DNA from: Granulicella arctica
GTDB lineage: Bacteria > Acidobacteriota > Terriglobia > Terriglobales > Acidobacteriaceae
Assembly: GCF_013410065.1 (NCBI RefSeq)
Contig: NZ_JACCCW010000001.1
Coordinates: 1,297,187-1,361,186, forward strand
Direction: 5' to 3'
Length of the DNA stretch: 64,000 bases
Below are positions 41,408 to 49,652 of this stretch, one piece after another (position 1 is the stretch's first letter; each line of letters opens with the position of its first letter). The notes below the pieces were generated by a model. That model was given only the letters and a program-made list of their open reading frames with translations. It was not told the DNA's origin and did not search any database. The position numbers and the translations under genes were made by a program.

Positions 41408-42088
41408 ATGTTGATTACGGTTGCGGATGTGTTGACGGTGGAGCAGGTGGCTCGGGCGCGGCAGATGTTGGATGCGGCGGAGTGGGTGGACGGGCGGGTG
41501 ACGGCGGGGCATCAGTCGGCGCGGACGAAGGACAATGTGCAGTTGCCGGAGAGCCATCCGGTGGCGCGGGAGCTGGGGGAGATGATTCTGACGGCTCTGG
41601 CGAAGAGCCCGCTGTTTGTGTCGGCGGCGCTGCCGTTGAAGGTGTTTCCGCCGCTGTTCAACCGGTACTCGGGTGGGCAGTCGTTTGGGACGCATGTGGA
41701 TAATGCAATTCGGCAGGACCCGCGGACGGGTGGACGGATTCGGACGGATCTTTCGGCGACGCTGTTTCTGTCGGGGCCGGAGGAGTATGACGGCGGCGAG
41801 CTTGCGGTGGAGGATACGTACGGCGTGCACTCGGTGAAGCTGCCGGCAGGGAGCATGGTGCTGTATCCGGCGACGAGCCTGCACCATGTGACGCCGGTGA
41901 CGCGGGGGGCACGGGTGTCGAGCTTCTTCTGGCTACAGAGCATGATTCGGAGCGATGGGGATCGGACGCTGCTGTTCGATATGGACCAGGCGATCCAGCG
42001 GGTGGAGCGGGAGTCGCCGGGGAGTGCGGCGGCGGTGCAGTTGACGGGGGTGTATCACAATCTGCTGCGGCGATGGGCGGAGATGTAG
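41408..42088 (+). CDS. PiuC-type Fe(II)/2-oxoglutarate-dependent dioxygenase (PKHD hydroxylase)
   Basis: A 226-residue soluble dioxygenase. The iron triad is H96-V-D98 (GTHVDNAI) and H159 ([10 protein letters not shown]), with R169 ([10 protein letters not shown]) for 2-oxoglutarate. The whole length matches the PiuC/YbiX family, whose genes sit beside siderophore receptor genes and respond to iron limitation. Here it follows the siderophore receptor, although a repeat-rich gap of 359 bases separates them. ATG 41408 has GAGGAGATTC upstream. The substrate of the family is not established. Confidence 0.92.
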   Translation: MLITVADVLTVEQVARARQMLDAAEWVDGRVTAGHQSARTKDNVQLPESHPVARELGEMILTALAKSPLFVSAALPLKVFPPLFNRYSGGQSFGTHVDNAIRQDPRTGGRIRTDLSATLFLSGPEEYDGGELAVEDTYGVHSVKLPAGSMVLYPATSLHHVTPVTRGARVSSFFWLQSMIRSDGDRTLLFDMDQAIQRVERESPGSAAAVQLTGVYHNLLRRWAEM

Positions 42089-42230
42089 GACTCGTTGGGT
42101 CGGTCCTTTGCTTTGAATGGGACTCAAATAGTCGCAATTTACAAGGTTTTTTTGCTTGTGTAGAGTCTTTTACCAAGACAACCGCAGGTGCTTCTGCGGA
42201 GTCTATAGAAGGGTAAAAGGGGGATTCGCT

Positions 42231-42440
42231 ATGCAAGCAGTTCATGCTGGACAGTGCGGGCTTTGTACTCACTTCGGTGAGGAACATGCGAAGAGCAGTG
42301 TTTTGGTGACGATCCACTCGAGCAAGCAGGCAGATGCTGCGTTGTTGGATGAGTGTGGACATCCGAAGCATGCGGCGCTGCATTTGAAGGTGACGCCGAT
42401 CAGCGGATGCGATGGGTTTGTGGCGGTCGGGCAGGCTTAG
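42231..42440 (+). CDS. Small Cys/His-rich conserved protein
   Basis: A 69-residue protein with C9-G-L-C12-x-H, a second DECGHPKHAALH cluster and another Cys near the end (SGCDGF). The spacing of Cys and His suggests a small zinc-binding fold. No signal peptide. ATG 42231 is preceded by AAAGGGGG. No family name can be given; the bases before it (42178-42201) hold a degenerate family A repeat fragment. Confidence 0.6.
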   Translation: MQAVHAGQCGLCTHFGEEHAKSSVLVTIHSSKQADAALLDECGHPKHAALHLKVTPISGCDGFVAVGQA

Positions 42441-42496
42441 TCTTCGATCGCAGTATGATTTCTTTCTATTGAAGCTCTAACGGCATTGAAGTTCTA

Positions 42497-42536
42497 ACAA
42501 CGAGAGGCCTCCGCAGTTGCGAGAGGCCCTCGTTGT
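42497..42536. terminator. Bidirectional hairpin between converging genes
   Basis: ACAACGAG-A-GGCCTC pairs with GAG-A-GGCC-CTCGTTGT, a stem of 14 pairs with small bulges, between the small Cys/His gene (+) and the dioxygenase gene (-). Confidence 0.75.
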
Positions 42537-42587
42537 CACATGCTCTGGGAGAGGCACGATCCTGGTTGAACTTACTCGAAGCTGAAC

Positions 42588-43469
42588 TTACTCGGGACCG
42601 GGGTCATGTCCGGGGCCTTGTGGGTCGGGGCGGCGGTCTACGGGCTTTGGGGTTGCGGTGGGGTCGACGGCGATGGTGATCTCGGCGAGGTAGTGGGCGG
42701 GCGATGCGGCCGGGGCAAAATGGGCGATGGAGCTGTTGCCGTGCTGGCCGGTGAAGATGCCATCCTCGCTGGGGGTGACGCGGTGGATGTGGTGGCTGAC
42801 GTAGGGCTGCTGAGCCATCAGGGGTAGAAGAAGCTCTTCGGGGAAGAAGATCTGGCCGATGTGAGAGGTGTGTCCGGCGGCGTAGGTGTGGGTTGCGGTG
42901 TGCCCTCCGAGACGCACCTTGAAGTGGATATGGTTGGTGCGGCCTTGATAGAAGCCGGGGACGATGGTCTGGAAGGAGACGGCTCCATCGGGCCCGGTGA
43001 GCTGGATGCCGCGGCAGAAGGTGAGCTTGTCGGTGGGATGCGTGGCGGGTGGTCCGCCTCCGTGCTTGCCGAACTCGGGCGGTGGGCCGGGCGGATGGCT
43101 GTGCGATGGATCGTTGGGGGAGCCTTCCGGGTCTCCGGGTGGTGGGCCGAGCGAGGTTTTTGTGTAGCCGGAGTAGATGCCGGAGGCGTCGCAGTGCCAG
43201 AGGTCGATGGCGGTGTTTGGAATTGGGCGGCAGGTTCGGACGTCCTGAAGGATGATGTGGAGGGAGAGTGGGATGCCGGGGCGATCTTCGGCGATCTCGG
43301 AGCGGAGGAGTTCGTTGGGGATGTAGAACGGGCCGACCTCCTGCTCGGAGATGAGGGTGCAGGCCGAGGCGGGCATGGCTGTGGTGGCCAGGGCGTAGCG
43401 GCTGAGCGGAAGGCTCGCTGTGGCGGCGACTGCGGTCGAGAGAAAGCTACGGCGGGATGTGCGAGTCAA
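42588..43469 (-). CDS. Exported intradiol ring-cleavage dioxygenase-like protein
   Basis: A 293-residue protein with a twin-arginine signal (SRRSFLSTAVAATASLPLS). The mature part follows the intradiol dioxygenase fold (protocatechuate/catechol type): EVGPFYIP, VRTCRPIPNTAIDLWHCDASGIYSGY and FYQGRTNHIHFKVRL supply the Tyr and His iron ligands. A Pro/Gly/His insertion (about residues 105-147) is unusual for the family. Twin-arginine export fits a folded iron protein acting outside the cytoplasm. A bacterial outer aromatic-degrading or lignin-related role is plausible; substrate unknown. Confidence 0.82.
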   Translation of the reverse strand: MTRTSRRSFLSTAVAATASLPLSRYALATTAMPASACTLISEQEVGPFYIPNELLRSEIAEDRPGIPLSLHIILQDVRTCRPIPNTAIDLWHCDASGIYSGYTKTSLGPPPGDPEGSPNDPSHSHPPGPPPEFGKHGGGPPATHPTDKLTFCRGIQLTGPDGAVSFQTIVPGFYQGRTNHIHFKVRLGGHTATHTYAAGHTSHIGQIFFPEELLLPLMAQQPYVSHHIHRVTPSEDGIFTGQHGNSSIAHFAPAASPAHYLAEITIAVDPTATPKPVDRRPDPQGPGHDPGPE

Positions 43470-43553
43470 ATACGATCCTTTGTGGTTGGCCTATCTGTCT
43501 GGGGTGAATAGACGGGCGAGGATGCGGTCTGGCCTACATAGGTTGGTGGATTC

Positions 43554-45260
43554 TTAGCGGAGGCGTTCGGTGAGGAGGTGGTGGGCGATGCGGATGGCGT
43601 TGGCGATGATGGTGAGGGACGGGTTGACGGCGCTGGAGGAGGGGAAGCAGGCGGCGTCGACGACGTAGAGGTTGTCGAGGTCGTGTGCCTTGCAGTTGGC
43701 GTCGAGGACGCTGGTGGCTGGGTCATGACCCATGCGACAGGTGCCGTTCTGGTGGCCTACGCCTTCGAGGGGGATGCGCTTTTTGAAGTAGGCGTGGAGA
43801 GGGACGGAGGTGTCGGCGTGGCCGGCCTGCTTGAGGATATGGACCCAGCGATCCTTAAGGCGGTCGAAGCTTTCGACGTTGTTGGGGGTGTAGGAGAGCT
43901 TGATGTGGTGGTTGGCGGCGATCTGGACGGTGTCGCCCTCGTTGGTGCGGCCGGTGTCGTCGAGGCCGTGGGGACCGGCGAGGCCGGGCTGATGGCTGGG
44001 GATCGAGCTCGGCGTGGCGTTGCAGATGGTGACGCGGTTCTCGGGTGCGGGGAGGTCTTCGGTGGTGAGCCACCAGGGGACGGCGTGCTGCTTCATGGTC
44101 TCGAGGACGAAGCCGGGAGTGAGCGGCGGGGCGTCGCCCTTCATCATCTCGTGGTGGAAGCTGCCGACGGGCTGGACCTGCCCGAGGGGGTAGGGATAGG
44201 CGGGGTCGGTGTCCTTGAGGTAGAAGTCGTTGGTGCCCCAGGTCTTTGTGTAACTGTCTTCGTTACGTTTTGTAGAGAGGGCGAGGAGAGCGTCGGCCTG
44301 ATGGTACATGAAGTTGCGGCCGACCTGGTCGGAGGAGTTGGCGAGGCCGGTGGGGTGTTTGTCGTTAGCGGACTGGAGGAGGATGACGGCGGAGTTGATG
44401 GCTCCGGCGCAGAGGCAGAAGAGGTCGGCGGTGTAGGTCTCGGCGGCGAAGTCGGAGCGGCTGGAGAGCTGATCGACTTCGACGCTGGCGACGGCGGTTC
44501 CGGTGGAGTTTGTGACCAGTTTGGTTACACGCGCGTTGGTGATGAGGGTGACGTTGGGTAGGTGCATGATCTGGCGGATGCAGTTGATGTCGGCGTCGGA
44601 TTTGGCGTGGATGAGGCAGGGGTAGCCGTCGCAGGTGTCGCAGCGGATGCACTTGCTGGCGACGGGGTCGGCTTCGTTGCGTTTTAGGCCGAGGGGGATG
44701 GGGAAGGTGTTGACGCCGTTGGCGCGAACGGCGGCCTCGATGGAAGCCATGCGGGTTTCGTTCGAGAGAGCGGGGTAGGGGTAGGGCTTGGAGTGGAAGG
44801 GCTCGGTGGGGTCCCAGCTACTGCCGTAGCCGCCGGGGACGGGTGGTGCGGTGCCGAGGTCGCCGTGGACGTGGAAGAGCTCTTCGGCCTGGGTGTAGAA
44901 GGGTTCGAGATCGGCGTAGGAGATGGGCCAGGCGGGGGAGATGCCGCCGCGGTGGTGGATGACGCCGAAGTCTTCGGCACGCATGCGGAACATGGCTGCT
45001 CCGTAGACCTTGGTCTGGCCGCCGACGAAGTATGCCTGCTGGGGATGGAGGTCGTTGCCGTCCTTGTCCTGCCAGACCTCTTTGGTGTGGTAACGGTTGT
45101 CGAGGAAGACGGCGGAGGTGTCCCAGTTGAGCTTCTCCTGCGGGAGGAAGGAGCCGCGTTCGAGGATGAGGATGGTCTTGCCGGCCTGGGCTAGATGCAG
45201 GGCGAGGGTTCCGCCGCCTGCACCGGTTCCGATGACGATCGCGTCGTAGTGCATGGACAT
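43554..45260 (-). CDS. GMC-family FAD-dependent oxidoreductase
   Basis: A 568-residue flavoprotein. The FAD dinucleotide motif is AIVIGTGAGGGTLALHLAQAG at the N-terminus, and the C-terminal GMC signature covers NGTCRMGHDPATSVLDANCKAHDLDNLYVVDAACFPSSSAVNPSLTI, with the His and Asn of the active site. A Cys-rich CIRCDTCDGYPC loop is present, as in gluconate 2-dehydrogenase-like and related bacterial members. No signal peptide is visible. The frame stays open beyond the ATG at 45260, but that part runs antisense-like through the kinase gene and is not coding. It starts 19 bases after the kinase stop, so the two may be cotranscribed. Confidence 0.9.
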   Translation of the reverse strand: MSMHYDAIVIGTGAGGGTLALHLAQAGKTILILERGSFLPQEKLNWDTSAVFLDNRYHTKEVWQDKDGNDLHPQQAYFVGGQTKVYGAAMFRMRAEDFGVIHHRGGISPAWPISYADLEPFYTQAEELFHVHGDLGTAPPVPGGYGSSWDPTEPFHSKPYPYPALSNETRMASIEAAVRANGVNTFPIPLGLKRNEADPVASKCIRCDTCDGYPCLIHAKSDADINCIRQIMHLPNVTLITNARVTKLVTNSTGTAVASVEVDQLSSRSDFAAETYTADLFCLCAGAINSAVILLQSANDKHPTGLANSSDQVGRNFMYHQADALLALSTKRNEDSYTKTWGTNDFYLKDTDPAYPYPLGQVQPVGSFHHEMMKGDAPPLTPGFVLETMKQHAVPWWLTTEDLPAPENRVTICNATPSSIPSHQPGLAGPHGLDDTGRTNEGDTVQIAANHHIKLSYTPNNVESFDRLKDRWVHILKQAGHADTSVPLHAYFKKRIPLEGVGHQNGTCRMGHDPATSVLDANCKAHDLDNLYVVDAACFPSSSAVNPSLTIIANAIRIAHHLLTERLR

Positions 45261-45279
45261 GCGGAGTTGGATGCAGATT

Positions 45280-47196
45280 TTACGGTTCCGGGTGGGGAAG
45301 GAAGAGGCTGAAGATGGTGCCGTGGTGGATGGGGTGTAGGGAGCTGCGGACGGTGAGGCTTCCGTTGTGGTGGCTGACGATGCCGGAGGAGATCCAGAGA
45401 CCGAGGCCGGTGCCGTTGAGGTCTTTGGTGGTGTAGAAGGGCTCGAAGATGCGGGCACGGACGTCGGGAGACATGCCGTGGCCGGTGTCGGCGATGGTGA
45501 TGCGGACGCCTTTGCGATGGGTCGTGACGTCGGTGGTGTCGTGGGCGCGGACGACGATCTGACCGCCGGTGCGCATGGCGTCGATGGCGTTGGCGATGAG
45601 GTTGTTGAGGACCTGGCGGATGTCGTTTTCGAAGCAGAGGATGGGGGTGCTGGTGGCGTACTTTGCGTTGACGTGTATGGAGGAGTTGCCGAGGCGTCCC
45701 TGGTAGAGATTGAGGACGGCGCTGACGAGTTCGGCGGGGCTGACGAGGGTGGGTTTGACGGCCTGGCGGTGGAAGCGGAGGGTCTGGGTGGCGATCTGGG
45801 AGACGCGGGAGAGCTCGCTCTGGGCCATGTGGATGTAGGTCTTGATGGAATCCGGAAGACTCTCGTCCATGGCGGCGAGGAAGAGGAGATTGGTGATGGC
45901 TTCGAGGGGATTGTTGATCTCGTGGGAGATGGAGCTGGCGAGGCGGCCGACGGCGGCGAGCTTTTCGCTCTGGATGAGGGCGGATTCGGCCTTCTTCTGA
46001 TGGGTGATATCAAGGGTTGCGGTGGCGATGGCCTGGATGGAGCCGTCGGGGGCGAAGACGGGGGCATAGTTGACGTTGAAGAAGTGCTTCTCGCCGGGGC
46101 GGCTGGGGAACTCGCCGTCGATGAGGCGGCGTTGCATCTCGCGGGTGGCGACGACCTGGTCAAAGACCTCTTTGACAGATGTTGGCGCCACCTCGGTGAT
46201 GGTGCGGCCGAGGATTCGCTCGGGAGGAAGGCCGATGATCTCGGCGAGACGGTCGTTGAGGCGGAGGTAGCGGTATTCAACGGGATCGAAGAGACCAAGG
46301 CCAACGGGTGCGGTGCGGTAGACGGTCTCGAGCTCGGCACGCTGGCGCTCGGTCTCTTCCTGCTTCTGGCGGAGGGTGTCGGCGGTGGTCTTGTTGTCGT
46401 GGACGTCGTAGGCAACGCCGAGCCAGTGGAGGATGGCTCCGGAGTCGTCGCGGACGGGGAGACCGCGGAGAGACCACCAGCGAGCGACTTTATCCTTGGC
46501 GCGGATGAGGTGTGCTTCGATCGCGTATTCGGTTCCGGTGGCGATGGAATGAGTCCAGGCTTCGACGACGCGCTCGTGATCGGTGGGATCAAATGCCTCG
46601 AGCCAGCCGAGGCCAACGAGTCCTTCGAGGGTCTTGCCGATGTAGTCGAGAAAGCCCTGGTTGGCATAGATGATGCTGCCGTCGGGCGCGCCCATCCAGA
46701 TGGCCTGGGGGTTGAGTTCGGTGAGGACGCGATAACGGGCCTCGCTGGAGGCTAGCTTTTCTTCGTTCTGTTTGCGGACGGTGATGTCGGTGGTCATGCC
46801 GCGGAGGGTGGTGGCGACGCCGTCCTGGTTGATGATGGGAAGGGTGCGATTTTCCAGCCAGAGGATGTCGCCGCTGGGAATGGTGATCCGGTAGTCGACG
46901 GTGGTGTTGGTGTTGGTGTCGATCGCCTGACGGATGCAGGCGTGGATCGCGTGGAGATCGTCCGGATGGACGAAGGAGTGAAGGTCGTCGAGGGTCTTTA
47001 TCTGCAAGAAGGGGCGGCTGAAGACGGGGTAGGAGCCGTCGTCGAAGGTCATGTTGCCGGTAGCGAGATCAAGCTGCCAGGTGGCGATGCGTGCGGTCTG
47101 CTGGACGAAGGAGAGGGTTGCCTGTTTCTCAAAGAGCGCGTCGGCGGGGCCTGGTAGCGGAGAGGGCGCGGTGCTGGAGGATTGTTTATCGGACAT
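45280..47196 (-). CDS. Soluble PAS-domain sensor histidine kinase
   Basis: A 638-residue kinase without transmembrane segments. Three PAS/PAC modules are seen (about residues 30-145, 150-275, 285-405; for example SRPFLQIKTLDDLHSFVHPDD, YANQGFLDYIGKTLEGLVG, RYLRLNDRLAEIIGLP). HisKA has the phospho-His in SSISHEINNPLEAI. The ATPase domain has the N box (NLIANAIDAM), G1 (DTGHGM) and G2 (GTGLGLWIS). No response regulator gene is adjacent, so its partner is elsewhere. Cytoplasmic sensing of ligand, redox or light is suggested by the PAS modules. Confidence 0.93.
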   Translation of the reverse strand: MSDKQSSSTAPSPLPGPADALFEKQATLSFVQQTARIATWQLDLATGNMTFDDGSYPVFSRPFLQIKTLDDLHSFVHPDDLHAIHACIRQAIDTNTNTTVDYRITIPSGDILWLENRTLPIINQDGVATTLRGMTTDITVRKQNEEKLASSEARYRVLTELNPQAIWMGAPDGSIIYANQGFLDYIGKTLEGLVGLGWLEAFDPTDHERVVEAWTHSIATGTEYAIEAHLIRAKDKVARWWSLRGLPVRDDSGAILHWLGVAYDVHDNKTTADTLRQKQEETERQRAELETVYRTAPVGLGLFDPVEYRYLRLNDRLAEIIGLPPERILGRTITEVAPTSVKEVFDQVVATREMQRRLIDGEFPSRPGEKHFFNVNYAPVFAPDGSIQAIATATLDITHQKKAESALIQSEKLAAVGRLASSISHEINNPLEAITNLLFLAAMDESLPDSIKTYIHMAQSELSRVSQIATQTLRFHRQAVKPTLVSPAELVSAVLNLYQGRLGNSSIHVNAKYATSTPILCFENDIRQVLNNLIANAIDAMRTGGQIVVRAHDTTDVTTHRKGVRITIADTGHGMSPDVRARIFEPFYTTKDLNGTGLGLWISSGIVSHHNGSLTVRSSLHPIHHGTIFSLFLPHPEP

Positions 47197-47263
47197 GTCT
47201 GCCGGATTGCTCGGGGTCTCGGCCCCATTCTACTGACGGTAGCGCACCCTTGCGGATAGGACG

Positions 47264-47932
47264 TTAGTTCCGGACTTCCAGTTGTGCGATGCGTGCTTCG
47301 AGCAAGGCAATGTTTGTGCGAAGTTGGGCGACTTCAGCTTCGAGTTCGGCGAGGCGGCTGGGCGTGGCGGAGGTTGAGTGCTGGGGTGTTGGGGTAGCGA
47401 GATCGTTGAGCGAGGGTGGGCCGCCGAGGAGGTGCATGTAGCGGGATTCGCGGGAGCCGGGCTGGCGGGGGAGGATGACGGTGAGTGGGCCGATGGTTTC
47501 GGTGGCGGATGACTCGCTTGGTGGCTGGCGGCTGGCGAGGCGTTCGAGGGTGGACTGGACGGCGGCGATGTCGTCGAAGTTGAAGAGGCGGTCGGCGCGG
47601 CTGCGGAGCTCGCCGGGTGTCTGCGGGCCGCGGAGGAGGAGGAGGCAGAGGATGGCGGTCTCGTCGCGGCGGAGGTTGAAGACGGTGCGGGCGCGGTGCT
47701 CGAACTTGGGGACGCGGGAGTCGCGGTTAGGAGTGGTGAGGCTGAGGTCCTCGAGGACGTGGAGGGCCTGGCGAACCTGCTCCTCGTCGAGATCGAGGAC
47801 GGGGTCGCGGCTGGAGCGCTGGTTGCAGGCGTTGAGGAGGGCGTTGAGGGAGAGCGGATAGTTCTCGGGAGTGGTGATCTCTTTTTCGATGAGCGCGCCG
47901 AGGACGCGAAGCTGGATGGGGTCGAGCGTCAT
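47264..47932 (-). CDS. DUF480/YceH family protein
   Basis: A 222-residue cytoplasmic protein with the DUF480 winged-helix pair: LRVLGALIEKEITTPENYPLSLNALLNACNQRSSRDPVLDLDEEQVRQAL, then RLFNFDDIAAVQSTLERL. It ends in a C-terminal coiled coil (SRLAELEAEVAQLRTNIALLEARIAQLE) rather than the plain end of E. coli YceH. The family is linked to DNA binding by structure but has no firm function. ATG 47932 is the start (MTLDPIQLR); upstream residues to 48034 are not conserved. Confidence 0.9.
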   Translation of the reverse strand: MTLDPIQLRVLGALIEKEITTPENYPLSLNALLNACNQRSSRDPVLDLDEEQVRQALHVLEDLSLTTPNRDSRVPKFEHRARTVFNLRRDETAILCLLLLRGPQTPGELRSRADRLFNFDDIAAVQSTLERLASRQPPSESSATETIGPLTVILPRQPGSRESRYMHLLGGPPSLNDLATPTPQHSTSATPSRLAELEAEVAQLRTNIALLEARIAQLEVRN

Positions 47933-48145
47933 GTCTACAAGGGTGCCACAGGGGGCGGAGTTTGGGAGCGATAGTTGCACTCTATATGGTGCAAGGGTTG
48001 CCGGAAATGGGACCGGATGACAAAAAGGTGACAAATATGGAGGAGTGAGGCAACCGCGCGGGATAAACTAGAGATGCGGAATGGCCGATAGGAATTCTCA
48101 TTGGGGTCGGTCATTCATTCGCGGCCAATTTTTCAGGGAGTGTGG

Positions 48146-48841
48146 ATGCGTCAATACCTTACGGGGCGTGTGATTGCGGCGATGATGGCGGCTGCTGTTG
48201 CGTTAGGAGTGGGCGCACAGGCCAGGGCGAACGATGTCGATCTTCTCAACGATAAGACGTTGATGAACGAGACGACGCTGATGAGTACGGCGCACGTCTA
48301 TCACCTGCGGTTGCAGAACGAGCATACGGGCGAGAGCACGGACATCGTGTACCGCGTGGGGGACCTGTATATTCCGACGGCGCTGGATCAGCTCAACGGG
48401 TTTTTGCGAGATCGCTGGACCGGGGCTGTGACGCACTACGATCCGCGGGAGTTTGATCTGTTGCACTCGATCATGGCAAAGCTGGGGCGGCCGGACGGTG
48501 TGATCAATGTTGTCTGCGGATACCGGTCGGCGTGGACCAATCACCTCCTGCGGACGGCGTCGAGGAACAGCGGCGTGGCGGAGCATAGCCAGCATATCGA
48601 GGGCAGGGCGATTGATATTCGCGTGCCGGGGGTGTCGACGGTGAAGCTGCGGGATACGGCTCTGTCGATGGATGCGGGTGGCGTGGGGTACTATCCAAAG
48701 TCGCAGTTTGTGCATGTGGATGTGGGACCGGTGAGGGAGTGGTCGTTCGGTGCACGGACGCGGCATGCGAAGCTGCGGACGGCGAAGTACAGCAAGCATC
48801 GGCATGGCCGTAAGGGCGTGATCCGGCATATGGGGGATTGA
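48146..48841 (+). CDS. DUF882/YcbK-type exported peptidoglycan peptidase (M15 fold)
   Basis: A 231-residue protein with a signal peptide (RVIAAMMAAAVALGVGAQARA) and an M15-type zinc domain: YRVGDLYIPTALDQLNGFLRD, then CGYRSAWTNHLL, the zinc motif with H150 and D157 (SQHIEGRAIDIR) and H190 (FVHVDVGP). The C-terminal tail is basic (RTRHAKLRTAKYSKHRHGRK). It should cut peptidoglycan cross-links in the periplasm. ATG 48146 with AGGGAG upstream. A terminator follows. Confidence 0.88.
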   Translation: MRQYLTGRVIAAMMAAAVALGVGAQARANDVDLLNDKTLMNETTLMSTAHVYHLRLQNEHTGESTDIVYRVGDLYIPTALDQLNGFLRDRWTGAVTHYDPREFDLLHSIMAKLGRPDGVINVVCGYRSAWTNHLLRTASRNSGVAEHSQHIEGRAIDIRVPGVSTVKLRDTALSMDAGGVGYYPKSQFVHVDVGPVREWSFGARTRHAKLRTAKYSKHRHGRKGVIRHMGD

Positions 48842-48860
48842 GGGTTTTCGGTGTGATGGA

Positions 48861-48886
48861 AGTCCCGGCGATTGCCGGGGCTTTTT
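48861..48886 (+). terminator. Intrinsic terminator after the DUF882 gene
   Basis: AGTCCCGGC, GATT loop, GCCGGGGCT followed by TTTTTG, 20 bases after the stop. Confidence 0.9.
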
Positions 48887-48905
48887 GTTTAGGTGGAGAA
48901 AAATC

Positions 48906-48938
48906 TGACTATTGTGGTCAGAATGACTAGAATGGTCA
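48906..48938. promoter_or_regulatory. Two TGAC-N7-GTCA dyads, probable Phd operators
   Basis: TGACTATTGTGGTCA (48906-48920) and TGACTAGAATGGTCA (48924-48938) are imperfect palindromes with 18-base centre spacing, just before phd. Phd/YefM antitoxins bind such paired dyads to repress their own operon. Confidence 0.75.
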
Positions 48939-48953
48939 TAACGGAGGCATGCG

Positions 48954-49211
48954 ATGGCAAATTGGGCAGTGGCGGAGGCGAAGGCAAAGTTCAGTGAAGT
49001 GGTGGATCAGGCCCAGAAGAAAGGGCCTCAGCAGATTACAAAGAATGGGCGCCCGGTTGCGGTTGTGATTTCGATAGAGGCTTGGAAAGCGGAGTATGGC
49101 ACTGACAAGCCAAAGGAGAGCCTTGCGGAGTTCTTTATGAATTCACCGCTGCGCGGTGCGGGGCTCAAGATTGGCCGCGTTCGGTTGGACCCGAGGCATA
49201 TCGAGTTTTGA
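48954..49211 (+). CDS. Phd/YefM-family antitoxin
   Basis: An 85-residue protein with the Phd/YefM N-terminal DNA-binding fold (WAVAEAKAKFSEVVDQAQKKGPQQITKNGRPVAVVISIEAW) and a toxin-binding C-terminal tail (LAEFFMNSPLRGAGL). It should neutralise the PIN toxin encoded next and repress the pair through the two dyads upstream. Start ATG 48954 with ACGGAGGC upstream. Its stop overlaps the toxin start. Confidence 0.92.
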   Translation: MANWAVAEAKAKFSEVVDQAQKKGPQQITKNGRPVAVVISIEAWKAEYGTDKPKESLAEFFMNSPLRGAGLKIGRVRLDPRHIEF

Positions 49212-49621
49212 GATATCTGCTGGATACCGATGCGATCTCGCAAATTACCAAAAGCAAGCCCCACCTGGGCGTGGTTCGTTGGTTGAATGAGCAGGATGAG
49301 GATGACTTGTTTCTGAGTGTCGCGACGCTGCTGGAGATTCGCGTGGGAGTCGAACTGGCCGATCAGGGCAAGAAACGCGATTTATTGGAGCGCTGGCTGG
49401 TGGATGTACTTCCCGCGCGCTTCGAGGATCGCATCATTCCTGTGGAACGGCATGTGGCTGACTTGACCGGACGCATCATGGCACGCTCACGGAGTGAGGG
49501 GTGGACGATGGGATCGATGGATGCGTTGATTGGTGCGACGGCAATGGTAAACGAGATGGGACTCGCGACGCTGAACCGGAAGCATTTTGAGCGGTTGGGT
49601 GTGGAGTTGGTGGAGTTCTAA
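49208..49621 (+). CDS. PIN-domain toxin, VapC/FitB type
   Basis: A 137-residue PIN ribonuclease. Acidic metal-binding residues are D6 (RYLLDTDAI), E43 (LLEIRVGVE) and D105 (GSMDALIGATA), as expected of an active VapC. The target is likely tRNA or rRNA, as in the family. The start is TTG 49208, which overlaps the antitoxin TGA by four bases; such overlap secures coupled translation. The pair is Phd-type antitoxin with a PIN toxin, a common mixed pairing. Confidence 0.92.
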   Translation: MRYLLDTDAISQITKSKPHLGVVRWLNEQDEDDLFLSVATLLEIRVGVELADQGKKRDLLERWLVDVLPARFEDRIIPVERHVADLTGRIMARSRSEGWTMGSMDALIGATAMVNEMGLATLNRKHFERLGVELVEF

Positions 49622-49652
49622 ACTCCGATCAAAATCTAAGAAAAAGGTCGCT

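Noticed and set aside
45261..46667. N-terminal extension of the GMC oxidoreductase frame to 1037 residues
   Set aside because: The extra 470 residues are Ser/Pro/Thr-rich and lie in a different frame of the histidine kinase; GMC proteins start at the FAD motif.
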